Part shown: piece by piece, positions 50,754 through 62,610 of the stretch
How the letters are laid out: the number at the start of each line of letters is the position of its first letter
How positions within the stretch are numbered: the first letter of the stretch is position 1
DNA from: Bathymodiolus brooksi
Taxonomy: Eukaryota; Mollusca; Bivalvia; Mytilida; Modiolidae
Assembly: GCA_963680875.1 (NCBI GenBank)
Contig: OY804582.1
Span: 48,874,646-48,938,645, forward strand
Direction of reading: 5' to 3'
Length of the DNA stretch: 64,000 nt
Translations under genes and position numbers: made by a program
The notes under the pieces: model-generated
Told to the model about the DNA's origin: nothing
Database searches by the model: none
What the model saw: only the letters and a program-made list of their open reading frames with translations

Positions 50754-53700
50754 TAGTAGGGTGCCCGACGAAAGATTTTTGCGAATTTGCCTTAACGGAA
50801 TTACACACACCTGTATGATACATCGTTGGAATGAGGAGAACAAGCCGCATCGAAATAAAGATGTCGTCGCTATGTATTGTGGTCACGTTTTTTTTAAATT
50901 GGGGTCAAAGGTCAAGATCTAAAAATTGGAACTAACACACCACAAGTTTTAAAAGGCTCCCTTCTTCGACAACACTGTGAACAAATTTAAACTGGAATGC
51001 CAATTTTATTTGTTACGCTTAATATTTTATTATTTTATGCTTATTTTTTATTTTACATTGTTTGAATATATAGCAAAGGCCATTTTCTAAAAAAAAAATC
51101 CATTTTACAATTTTCGTATATATGAGAAATAAAAGTGACCTTGACCTGTCATAGTTTGAACATTTCTCATTTTTATTTGATATTCATTTAAAGGAAACCT
51201 TCGAATTATTTTTTAACTCTTAACATTTGACAACTGGTAGACGGATTCCAAAAACAAACATATTTCAGTTTTGGTACACTTTGACTAATTACTGGTAAAA
51301 TATTTATTCACCTCAAACTTCGTAAAAGGTACCAAAATTCAAATTTAATGGCTTATGTGTTTGCAACATATCATTTGTAGGGTCAATCAATACTTAACGA
51401 ATATTCTGTGCAAAAACATGGCAATTTATGGAAAGGTCAAACGCCATTTGTTTAAAAACGTAAGGTCTATGGACATATTATGCGTTTGGACGATGTGTGG
51501 CTACAAACCACTCTGAACACTCCAAATATCTCAGATGTTTGGCAAATAAGAAAGTGTTCTCTTGTTAGTTTGAAAACCCACCAACCACGTCAAGGTCAGA
51601 GTCCACTGTCAGGTTTTTTTTGGTTTTTTTTTTTTTAAATTTTGTTTGTTTGTTTGAAACATCGGCAGTAGTATACCAAAGGAACAAAGGAACAAGTCAT
51701 ATAAAATGCTAAAGAAATCATAGTCCGGAGACTGGGCAAATTCCAGAAAAAACATAAAACGGAAACAAGCTACGACATAACCACCACAACATATAAAAAG
51801 AACACCTTAAAAAACATTGCAACAAATGAAACTGCTATTTACTGAAAAACACATAGTACGTATGAATTTGTCTAAGCACAGAAAACAGTGATGCTTGCCT
51901 AAAACAGACATTAGACCAAGTCTCAATGAAACAAAAGACGTCAACGGGAAGTCGTGGTAACTGGACAACTATGACTAACGTGAGTTGATGGTCACAATGT
52001 TGGAAACGAAAGACTGTTTTATCTGAAATCATAGTTTTGATAACAACAGTTTTATTCGGTGAAATAGATGGAGACTGGATGAAAAAGAAAAAAAAATTGA
52101 GATCATATGTCATCATCTTCATCAGTATTTCTAGATATTGCTAGGTGGGTATTTTCATTGCGGCATAAGTCGCCAGCTTGGCAAGGGCAAAGGTCTGTGC
52201 AAGATAGACTTTGCTCAAAACAAATGCATCCTTTCATGCACACAGATTTTCCTTTGCAAGTACAAACAAGGTCTTGCAAAAAATCAGAAGACATCTGTCC
52301 TTTGAAATAAACTGGAACTAATCCATTCCTGTCTTCCCATCCAAATAGCACTGCAGACTTCATTGGCGGTTGTGCAACATAGGTAGTCATCCAAATATTT
52401 ATCTGTAGTGAAGATCGCAAAACATACTGAGTGAAGGTGGCTTCACAGGGTGGAAGTTTGGCCAAACATGCATCCCTCGGTGTCGCTAACCTTACCCTTA
52501 ATTTGGTCGTACAGTCGACAAACAAGTTTACTGGCGGCATCTATATATTTATCAGTGTCACAGTCTGCAAGGGTGGACAAATCTCTAAAGTTTTCTGGAC
52601 TGTCTTTAAGTACTTTAAAACCGGTTCGTTTGCCAATCCCGAACAAGGATGATGTGGAATCACATCTTGTGATGGCATGTGCAGCTGGTAAAATGTTACA
52701 TAAAACAGGATTGAGGATGCTGCAGTTCGAATGTACGGGAATGAAAACGCCCATCCTTGGTGTTTGTGATAGAACCCGTATGAAACCATAATTCCTGTGT
52801 ATGTTGCATTGAAGGAAAGTAATGGATGCATAGAATCAAGAAATCTGTATCAGGCGATTTAACAATGATCCGACCTTTGATTCCACTTTCACCGAACGTT
52901 TTGTCTGCATGGATAGCATGTAAAATCATACGAGTGTCGGCCTCTTCATGTGTACAGTATAACTCTTGGCAATCGGAGACTCCATCTCTGCAGATTTTCT
53001 TGGCAATGATTAGAAGCACCAGAAAGATACGGAACTTCCCCGGATGACATCTCAAGAGATGATAAACGATAGTGTTGCACAATCGATTCGCCAAGAAATT
53101 TTATCAATGCTTGTTTGTTGGCAGCGACTGCAAGAAACCTTTTCTAATCAGGAATCGGTCGGCCTTCTATGAAACTGAGCCATTTCCGGACTTATAACGT
53201 ATCCTGCAGGATTGGTCCGTGTATTAGAAACACATGAATTAAACAAATTTTAAACCCAATCAACGGCCGATATAAAAATGAATGTTTTTAAAACATAAAA
53301 ACCACAAACAATTCTACTGAACAATTAAAACCAATTTATTTGCCATAAAAGAAGAGAAAATACTAAATGCATTGAGACAGAGATCGTGCTAGTTAATGAC
53401 CGGCGAGCGACACATCATTAACAAAAACCGGTACATAACAATCCGTGTATGACAAAGAGGAAATTTACAGTTATTTGAGTTTATATTTTGCCAATTTCTC
53501 AACAACCGCTGACATTTAGATTATGATTTTTGGCACACATGTACATTTCATCAATATGTTTTCTTCAAAATCAAAGTACATTTATAATGTAGTGTAATTA
53601 CTTTGCTTTTGTTGAAAATACGGTTTATTTGGGGTCAAATTTGAGGCTTAAAGTAAGGCTGATATACTCTTTCAAAAATCAATTATTTACATCCCGTTTT

Positions 53701-53958
53701 TATTTTAATTATATCTTTGATACATTATCTCTGATGTAAAAACCTTTTTAGCTATTTAGATAGCGGAGAATATTTTTATTTTCCATCCTGAAAATACCAT
53801 GTACAATGTGTCAGCCGAGGGTACCTTTGAAAAACGTGAAATTAAATAAATCATGACCACAGAAACTTACGACGACAATTAAAAATACAAAATGTAATAA
53901 TTTTTCTAGCGTTTAATACCAAAACTAAGCGTCTTTTTTAACACTGGGCACCCTACTA
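50754..53958. mobile_element. 3.2-kb TIR DNA transposon (unit 3)
   Basis: Copy with identical TIRs and TAA, 3,205 bp. It is slightly more diverged inside, including an extra C at ~52,776 that changes the reading frame of the PIN-like gene. Confidence 0.75.
52103..53231 (-). pseudogene. PIN-like / CXC-domain protein, more broken (unit 3)
   Basis: Three frames: 53,094-52,696, 52,754-52,443 and 52,540-52,103. An extra C at ~52,776 keeps the family-like 'WFHTGSITNTKDG' but throws the frame before 'FIPVHSNC'. Units 1 and 2 read 'WFHTVLSQTPRMGVFIPVHS' through the same place. Other changes are T to P at 'LATPRDACL' and 'WMTTYV'. The CXC cysteines are all retained. Confidence 0.65.
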
Positions 53959-54377
53959 TAACAGCCTGGATACGGTGATTATACTACTAATCTATATAAT
54001 TAATACATATATGACTCTTGACAATGTATGTTCAGAACTGACGAATACATGAACTTTTAAAGTATATTCTCGCAATAAAATTAACAAGTAACGAGTCGAC
54101 CTCAAATAATTACAAATAAGACATAATACAGGTGAACTTGAATTAACGACATATACGCGTGAATCGATAGGACGTATGCCAATATAAGTATTTCGTTTTA
54201 TATTTGTTATTTGTCATCTAATTTGGCTTTGCAAATATCAAACATGTAGAAATATAAAATACAAATTTATTTGCAAAAGGAAATGTATTAAGTGAATACA
54301 TTCTAACTTTTTTGAAAATAATAAATTCGACTCTCACGGATCGCGTGATTATTTTATTTATATCTACAGTTAAAAGA

Positions 54378-54476
54378 GGGTGTGTTGTTTTCCACAAAGA
54401 CGCTCGTGGCAAGCAATTACCACCCACTTTTTGTTTAACTTTCTGTATACATATTCATGTGGAAAACAACACACCC
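54378..54476. repeat. 18-bp inverted repeats (unit 3)
   Basis: Copy of the 17,527 structure. Confidence 0.7.
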
Positions 54477-54735
54477 ATAATTTATCATAAAAAATATCAT
54501 AATTATTAAAAATATATATACTGTCGTTTAAAGCATCCTTTCTATATATTGAAAATGACGTTTATTTCTTTGTTTGATAGCTGTCATGGCAACTTCAACT
54601 TTTATGCAGAATATTTATGACTTAGTTATAATACAGTTTTAGAATTCGAAGAGTAATGTATTATTTTCTTATCGACAAGCTGGTGCTATTTGATTTTGAA
54701 AGTGTATGCTTCATATCAATTATATCCCTAAGCCA

Positions 54736-54978
54736 ATCGTTGGTGCAATGATAAGCGAGCTCGCACCAAGTGATATGCATCGTGGGTTCGAGTCGCGGGC
54801 AGGTCAAAACACATACACTTGCTTTATTTAGCAAGGACAATGAAAAGGAAACAAATAGTGCTCGCTTAGTGAAAACGGCCATCACCATAAGCTTAACGAA
54901 CTCCAACCTATCTCGCCATGATATTGCTGAAGAATTGCTATTTTTTTACGTTAAATAACAATCACTCACTCACTCCCC
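54736..54978 (+). mobile_element. tRNA-derived SINE (sub-repeat B, unit 3)
   Basis: Copy of the SINE at 17,885 in unit 3. It has 'gttcgagtcgcgg', closer to a canonical B-box than units 1 and 2 (gttcgagttgcgg). Confidence 0.6.
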
Positions 54979-57685
54979 TATTCCATATCTCCAGGATATA
55001 AACATCTGACTTATTTTTTCTTCAAGTTCAGACCCTTCTACGTGGAAATCAGGTTGTTCTTTTTTATGTTAACCTTCACAACACTAAAGTTCACCAAACA
55101 GGAATTAAACTGATATACAACTAAAAGGATCTGAATGTTAGCGTATCATTCGCTCCTTCATCTCGGGGATAGCAAAACGAGGGTTACACTCGAAGGTACA
55201 GTGTGCTAGTCCCATGCGTCTCTGATGTATTTCTCTTGCAATATACCGTTTCTGACCTTTATCAAAGACATACCAAAAAACAGCTACTTCACCCGAGACA
55301 AGAATGACTACGGGTGGTAGCATGCTATTTCGATCCATCATAGCCAGGCTGTCAGCAACCTGTCTCACAAAGGTCTAGTATAACTACAAGATTGGGAAGA
55401 CCAATATCAAATGCGCTATTTTATTTTAGAAATATTGCTGCCGTTTAATATAAATATGGTTCTTACATAGGTGAAGAAGCGAATGCGGGATAATTGTCTG
55501 CAGGTTTTAATTTCTAATATATTTCTAAGGGATCAATATCAGTTATTTCTCACAATACCATTTGACACTAACATAGCCATGTGATTTTAATTGGCTAGCC
55601 TGTCTGTTCCCTCTGGTTGTGTTGCTCCCAAAGACTTTTATATTATTTGACTTTTTTATTTGGGCGCACTTTATGAAGTGCTACACTCGAAGGTACTGTT
55701 TGTTAGTCCCATGCGTTTCTTATGTATTTCAATTGCAATATACCGTTTCTGACCCACATCAAAGACATACCAGAAACATCAACTTCATCCGAGTCAAAAA
55801 CGCTTGCAGGTGATAGCCTTCTATTTCGATCCATCATAACTCGGTTGACAGCAACCTGCCTCACAAAGGTTCAGTATCACTAGAGGATGAAGAAGACCAA
55901 TAGTAAATGAGCTATTTTATTTTAGAAATATTGCTGTATTACTCGACACATGTTCGCGGTTTCCTTGAAAACGCTACCATTCAATATAAACATGGTCCTT
56001 ACATGGGTGAATGAGCGAAGATATGGTATTTTTTTCTAGTTTAATTCACAATTCAATTCTAAGGGGTCAATATCAGTTATTTCTGAAAACTTGTAAATAT
56101 TCATTTGATTTTAATTGTCTATATTTTCTATTCTCTCTGGTTTTGTTGCTCCTAAAGACTTTTTATATTATTTGGCTTTCAATTTGGGCGCCCTTTATGA
56201 AGGTTATTCCAGAAACGTGTCGCGCGCTCTGAATTAGATATATACGTATTTATTTGAAACATACAGCAATACTGTATGTCCTAGAAATAATGCTTTCATA
56301 TAAATTAACATTGCATTTGTTTTACATATTTAGCAAAATCTGCTCCAAGGAGACATTTGCTTATCATAACCCATTCAATAATTTTTTCAATGATTTTACT
56401 CGTGTCAGTTTTGAAATGGCTAACTTGGTTAATAACGTCTCCACATAAATATACATGGAAAAGCATACACATTTTTATGTATACACAAGATCTGTATAGT
56501 GGTAGTAAAATATAGTGCACATTTTCAACAATTTATTAAAGCGTATCAACAAAAATGAGTTCCAAGAAAAACATAGCCGAACATGACATTTCATTTCCTT
56601 ATTAAGTAAGAAAGAATATGCGTGTAAATGAACATGAGAGACTAGTTTATTTTGTTATGTGTGATATCCTAGTATGTGTCAAAGTTCCGTGTTGTTATGT
56701 CAGTTACGATTTCCACATAAAAAATGTGTGTAGAGGGCTTATGTCTTATAACGTTATTTGTATGTGTTTGCACATAGTGGAGTCCAGCACATATTGTGTT
56801 GTGTTTTTGTTTTGTTTGTCTTCGGCGTGTGTACTCTATATGTCAGTTTATCTGGATTGTCCACTTTTTATTGCCCCTTTGGTATCTAATATTATATATT
56901 GTACTAACTATCATTTTGACATTGGCATTTTTTTGTGTTTTATGAAATGTATACGTTATCGCAAATTAATAATAATTGCATTGTTTATTAATTATAAATT
57001 GCAATAATTTATAGATCTTATAATTCATGTCAATCCAAAACACTGACTACTGGGTGGATAATACCATCGACGACTAAAATACCACAAGTAGATGTATCAA
57101 TCTCTAGTCATAAGTAGTAAATGTATATTTTAATTCGTGTCTTGTGGGTACACTTATTAATTCAAAAATCGCTTTGAGCAAGATCATCTTGGTTAAAAAG
57201 AAATACAAAATTGTTATCAAAATTACTTTTTGTCTTCTTTAGTCAGACGTCAGCTTTAGTTGATATAGTAGAGACACTATATGTTTTTCCGAAACTACGA
57301 ACGTAACGCTTATAATATTCTCTCATAGATATAACTAAGTGAATAGATTTGTCTTGTATATCATTATATGTTTTGCTTTTCATTTTATTATAGCAGAGAC
57401 AATATACTTGTCTTAAGTTATATGATATTTGTGTTGTGTCATGAAACACTGATAACGATGGTCATAGAAATACATATCTGATGCCTTAAATTGATATAGG
57501 TTATTTGACAGTGAATAAACAAACCTAGTTTTATATGGTCTGTTGCATTCCGAAATAAAACCTGTGTTCTTGCATTAATGTAATTACAGTGTAAGTATAT
57601 GGTCCGTTTGTTCTATTTTCAAAACAAAAGACTAGTACAATAATTTGACTTACTATATGAAACGATAAATGTCAGTTAATGGTGT

Positions 57686-58098
57686 TTATTGGGTGTTATA
57701 TATATTGTTTGTCACATATTATTGTTCACACGTTTCTAAAGGAAGTGTGATATACAGATGAAAGGGGGTGAGGTATATGTGTTACGTCGAAGTATATAAA
57801 TGAATAACGTTACAATAGAAATTAGGATAACATTACAATAAAGGGTCATGGTTACCGGATTTTGACGTTGTAATTTAAATACTTACAGTATGCATTGCCA
57901 TCAAATCAAATGGAAATATAAAGGCGTCACAGTAAACGTTCAGTGGTTGTATGAAATTAACTACAGCTAAACATCACTAGTAACACTTATGATGTAAACT
58001 ACTCAGCAAAAGAAACAATACAATGATGTTAAGAAAATTTGTTAATATTGCCGTGTTTGTTATGCCCATATGAATCTAAGTTATACGGCTTCGTCGAT
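57686..58098 (+). repeat. Diverged copy of the unit's last 415 bp
   Basis: Collinear with 21,619-22,037 and 40,046-40,464 but with roughly one difference per ten to twelve bases, far more than between units. Homology stops at 'cttcgtcgat' (58,098), almost exactly where the units switch to RT sequence (22,044). This is probably the ancestral right boundary of the duplicated segment. What follows is single-copy. Confidence 0.8.
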
Positions 58099-58773
58099 GT
58101 TTTCCTCTATGTAAAATACATTGAGCATCAAATCCTTGTATCGTTTATTTTGTTGACTAGTGTATCAAGCATAGTATCGACTTAGCGAGAAATGTGGAAC
58201 AATTTGCTGATCTAAGATGGCGACATGGCAATGTCTGCATTATCTGAATATAGCAAATATTTTTACCAATCACATGCATGCTATACTTTACGGAACTCAA
58301 AATAATCCATTACATCAAGCCAAATAAAATAAAATAACCAATAATGAAAACAGTGAAATATTCCGAGGCGGCAACCCCCTACTGCTCTTAAAAGTCCATG
58401 TAAAAAACAAATGTCTGAAATACACGAAACTAATTGAATTTACCCAAATTTAATAATGAAAATTAGCCGTATCGATGTGGATTTCTGAACTATGCATAAA
58501 GTAATATTAAAACCTTCTATTTCTAGCTTGTACATTCAAGGTTTCCTCATTACATACAACATAATTATGTTTACATCCTCTTACTTCTAAGACTCTGCAT
58601 ACTATTATTTAAAACTAAGAAAGGGGTATCTTCACTAACTTTTAAAATCGGCGTCATTTATTGAAAAAAATAAACAGGCATTTCTTACACAATGTGTGTG
58701 ATATTTAATAGGACTTTCCCCACCCTTTCTTATAATGTTTGTATTACATAACTCGCTTGTTTATGTTTTACAG
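58099..58773. other. Single-copy sequence, no gene established
   Basis: Starts where unit homology ends. A 36-codon frame begins at 58,217 (ATGGCGACATGG) after 'gatctaag', too short to support. Otherwise AT-rich without recognised repeats. Confidence 0.4.
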
Positions 58774-58851
58774 AATTCCTACCTATTCACACATATGTAC
58801 GATGTGATACGCCCTATATCATTATCAATATCAGCGCAGTCATCGACAATC
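58774..58851 (+). other. Candidate 78-nt exon
   Basis: Acceptor 'tttatgttttacag' precedes 26 open codons (NSYLFTHMYDVI...AQSSTI) that end at a weaker donor 'gtaata'. The length is a multiple of three, and the frame would stop soon after the donor. No family was recognised. Low confidence because the donor is poor. Confidence 0.2.
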
Positions 58852-59325
58852 GTAATATTTGCACTATGAAATCCCCCAAATAAGTACTTTATTTTCAAGT
58901 TTTCGAATACTGTGCTCATATAGAAAGTATAATTCTAGTGACTGATACTTTGGTTATTAAGGACTCGCATTTGACGTGAGTGGTTTATATACTAGCCTAT
59001 TACACTGGGCAATACGGGTTTTAACACAGGCTTAACTCAACACTTTATATAAGTTGGAGAAATATATGAAAGTTCCGACCCACTATATACGATATCTAGA
59101 ACACATTTTCGCAAATAGTCCGAAATCTGAACTCGCCATTACTGATAGGAGTCCTTTTGTTTACATGCATGATGGAAACTGATTTTGCATGACGCCAGAT
59201 TTTGACCTGAGAAAATAACCGACACTAGTTTAATTGCACAGTATGAACTGGTTGACTGGAACTTTACTCCAGTATTATAATCATATTATAAACTAGGATT
59301 TTCCCTATTTCTTGTCCCCAATCAG

Positions 59326-59442
59326 AAGACAGATATTTTCTCATTCTTGAAAGGGTTATTCCTACCATTTCTACTCACCGTTTCTGTATTCAATGAGATG
59401 CTTATTGAGGTTAGCAAAAAAGTTCGCTTCCTGAGAAACAAA
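59326..59442 (+). other. Candidate 117-nt exon
   Basis: A strong pyrimidine-rich acceptor (tatttcttgtccccaatcag) and a good donor (aaa/gtgagtaaa) bound 39 open codons. Only frame 0 is fully open (KTDIFSFLKGLFLPFLLTVS, then VFNEMLIEVSKKVRFLRNK). It has a hydrophobic stretch followed by a basic tail. It lies just left of the 77-bp satellite, which would then be intronic. Product not recognised. Confidence 0.4.
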
Positions 59443-59473
59443 GTGAGTAAAACTAATAGCCCAATGCAATATA

Positions 59474-60770
59474 ATGAATGCACACACTTGTTTTACTGAT
59501 AACTCTATTTATCCCATGTTTTGTGTCAGATCAGTATGTTTGATTTAATGATGAATGTATACACATGTGCTACTGATAACATTACTTACAACATAGAGTA
59601 TGTCGGATCACTATGTCTGATTTAATTATGAATGTACACATATGTGTTACTGATAACACTGTTTACACCATGGTGTATGTCAGATCAGTATGTCTGATTT
59701 AATGATGAATGTACACACATGTATTACTTATAACACTACTTACACCAAGCTGTAGGTAAGATATGCTATTGATAACACTACTTACACCAAGCTGCATGTC
59801 AGATCCGTTTGTCTGAATTAATGATGAATGTACACACATGAGTTACTGATAACACTACTCACATCATGTTGTATGTCAGATCAATATGTCAAATTTAATT
59901 ATGAATGTACACACGTGAGTTACTGATAACACTACTCACATCATGTTGTATGTCAGATCACTATGTCAGATTTAATGATGAATGTACACACCTGTGTTAC
60001 TGATAACACTACTTACACCATGTTGTATGTCAGGTCACTATGCTAGTTGTAATGATGAATGTACACACATGTGCTACTGATAACACTACTTACATCATGT
60101 TGTATGTCAGATCAGTATGTTTGATTTAATGATGAATGTATACACATGTGCTACTGATAACATTACTTACAACATAGAGTATGTCGGATCACTATGTCTG
60201 ATTTAATTATGAATGTACACACATGTGTTACTGATAACACTGTTTACACCATGGTGTATGTCAGATCAGTATGTCTGATTTAATGATGAATGTACACACA
60301 TGTATTACTTATATCACTACTTACACCAAGCTGTAGGTAAGATATGCTATTGATAACACTACTTACACCAAGCTGCATGTCAGATCCGTTTGTCTGATTT
60401 AATGATGAATGTACACACATGAGTTACTGATAATACTACTCACATCATGTTGTATGTCAGATCAATATGTCAAATTTAATGATGAATGTACACACGTGAG
60501 TTACTGATAACACTACTCACATCATGTTGTATGTCAGATCACTATGTCAGATTTAATGATGAATGTACACACCTGTGTTTCTGATAACACTACTTACACC
60601 ATGTTGTATGTCAGGTCCCTATGCTAGTTGTAATGATGAATGTACACACATGTGCTACTGATAACACTACTTACACCATGATGTATGTCAGATCACTATG
60701 TCAGATTTAATGATGAATGTACACACATGTTTTACTGATGACATTACTTACACCATGCTGTATGTCAGAC
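59474..60770 (+). repeat. 77-bp satellite with 581-bp higher-order repeat
   Basis: Around 17 tandem monomers of about 77 bp (core 'gatgaatgtacacacatgtg', 'tactgataacactacttaca', 'tgtatgtcagatca'), one class shortened ('aagatatgctattgataaca'). The monomer series repeats with a 581-bp period: the shortened monomer at 59,761 returns at 60,342, and 'cagtatgtttgatttaatga' at ~59,532 returns at ~60,113. So two higher-order copies plus a partial third. Non-coding. Confidence 0.9.
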
Positions 60771-60950
60771 GAATGTTATTATAAATGTCATATTTTATTA
60801 TGCAATAATATACCTAAATATGACGACATTTTACATTGATGAATATTAAATACCAGTATTATAGTTATATAAATTTATATCTTGATTTAGATACCACCAT
60901 TACTACACTGTTATATTCAATAAAGAGTCATGTTTTATTTTACTTTACAG

Positions 60951-60959
60951 TGCTCATTT
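60951..60959 (+). other. Candidate 9-nt micro-exon
   Basis: 'TGCTCATTT' lies between acceptor 'ttttattttactttacag' and donor 'gtaagtataat'. Three codons, open in frame 0. Together with the 6- and 18-nt candidates it suggests a micro-exon gene on the plus strand. Confidence 0.4.
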
Positions 60960-62592
60960 GTAAGTATAATAACTGTAAGGTAGTATATTAAAATGAAACG
61001 GCCAAATAGTATGTCTTATATAAGGTGACTTGTGTTGTTATGGCAATGAAATATGTTTGAAATAAACGATAATAATAATGGACACAAGCTCTTATGGGTT
61101 GCTATAACAACAAGCACATTATACCTGATATAAAATAGAGATTATGTATTTATGCAAACGTGGTTGACGACTCTTTAAACGTGTTTACTTAACAATGAGC
61201 ATATTAATGATATACCCAAATCAACATCACAATATTCAAGAAAACTATAAAATGTAGCATTAGTACAATATGTTGTGTTAATGAACACATGACAGAACAT
61301 AAGTATAAACAAGTAAATCTACGGAATAACAAGCAACACACAACATTTAACTGAAGTTCAAATACATGTTTGCTTTTGAAGATCTGGAATCAAGGCCTTC
61401 ATCGGAATCGTCCATATAGAGTAATGTTATTTCACTATGAGCATTTAAAAAAAAATCACTCCATACATTATAATTTGATCAACATATATGACGTTAGTTT
61501 TATATATATGCGTTAATATGATAAACATGATCAACAGCAGAATAGCGCATTTCCTGTTCTACCACACAGTGGAATATTGTGCATAGTGTTCCTTCTAATT
61601 ATAAGTTGCATACATTTATGATTGATTGTTTGTTAATTAACGCAACTGTGGATGTATTTCAGCTATATCATACTTTTAATTGTTTCACATAACATGAAAT
61701 TGTTTGGTACACATCCGCCTGCAATACGGTTTTTTCGAATCATTTCCATTCCGTCAAAAATATTGTATTTTCGTCCGCCAGATCACGTGATTTCGATGGA
61801 ATGTTCGGCATTGAACTGCCGGTGTCAATGTACACAACAAAAACTTCAATTGATGTGTGCCGTTTTAACGTTCGATCCTCAATATATTTTTTTTAGCATT
61901 TTCTGTAAAAGACAGATATCAATTAAATTATTTTATTTGTATCAGACTTCAATGCAGAGACAATTACTTCTTTAAAATTAAATTTGTTTTCTTTCTTTAT
62001 TTACTGCTGTCAGCATCGTGAAAAAAAACCCATATGCCTTTATATAATTATGATATCAGACAGATAGTGGGGTACCGTACACCTGTATTTATTCAGCCGT
62101 TTCTTTGGCGTCTCCATATTACAATTACTTATAATATACCGCATATACAACTATGATATGCTGACGTAATAGCGTAAACACTGGAAGTCGTCTTACAATC
62201 ATTTCTGACGTCACGACACGGAAAATACGGAACGTGGTCGGAATTGACATGATTCAAAACAACCGTAGTGTGACAATATGTTATTACGACAGTAACACCG
62301 GTCTAATCCGAACCCCTTTGGGACTGACGAATTTGTTCAGTTTAGACAGGTGTTTGGTTTACACAGGTTCAAATTACTTAGAAATTTAGTAGATGGGGCT
62401 GGCAAGTCTGTCTGGCTTAGGCATGTTTTCTGTTTACTCAGGGTTCGGTTTAGACAGCTTTCACTGTATAAAGGAAACTATTAATTAAATATTAAAATAA
62501 TAAACTGTTAATCATTTTTGAATATGAACACTGTGAAATGCTCAATGAATACTAACATGTAACCTATTGGTTTCATATTTGTATTGTTTCAG
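60960..62592. other. No established gene; repeat fragments
   Basis: 61,800-61,935 is a diverged match to unit positions 13,385-13,510 ('agacagatatcaattaaatt' shared). The 107-codon frame 61,652-61,975 runs through it and is probably not a gene. 62,296-62,470 has repeated 'ggtttagacagg/ggtttacacagg' motifs ending 'ttcactgta', resembling a dispersed repeat. Confidence 0.4.
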
Positions 62593-62610
62593 AGACTGCG
62601 CTAAATGTGG
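62593..62610 (+). other. Candidate 18-nt micro-exon
   Basis: 'AGACTGCGCTAAATGTGG' is bounded by acceptor 'tttgtattgtttcag' and donor 'gtaagtgtg', with a perfect branch-point motif 'tactaac' about 40 bases upstream (62,550). In frame 0 it contains a TAA; in the other two frames it is open (DCAKC or TALNV). Confidence 0.4.

Larger units (their letters stand above)
40635..57685 (+). repeat. Tandem array unit 3 (incomplete)
   Basis: Third unit, collinear with unit 2 at an offset of 18,423-18,427. The left part is almost identical to unit 2. Differences become more frequent rightwards (clearly so after ~48.4 kb and again after ~54 kb). Near-identity stops at ~57,685, where 781 bp present in the other units (unit 1 positions ~20,838-21,618) is missing. 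It lacks the tRNA-Ser-like element and the 97-bp palindrome found at the ends of units 1 and 2. Confidence 0.93.

Noticed and set aside
58217..58330. Short ORF starting ATGGCGACATGG
   Set aside because: Only 36 codons with no supporting splice or homology signal.
59474..60770. CRISPR-like array
   Set aside because: Repeats are contiguous 77-bp monomers with no unique spacers, in an animal-type sequence; it is a satellite.
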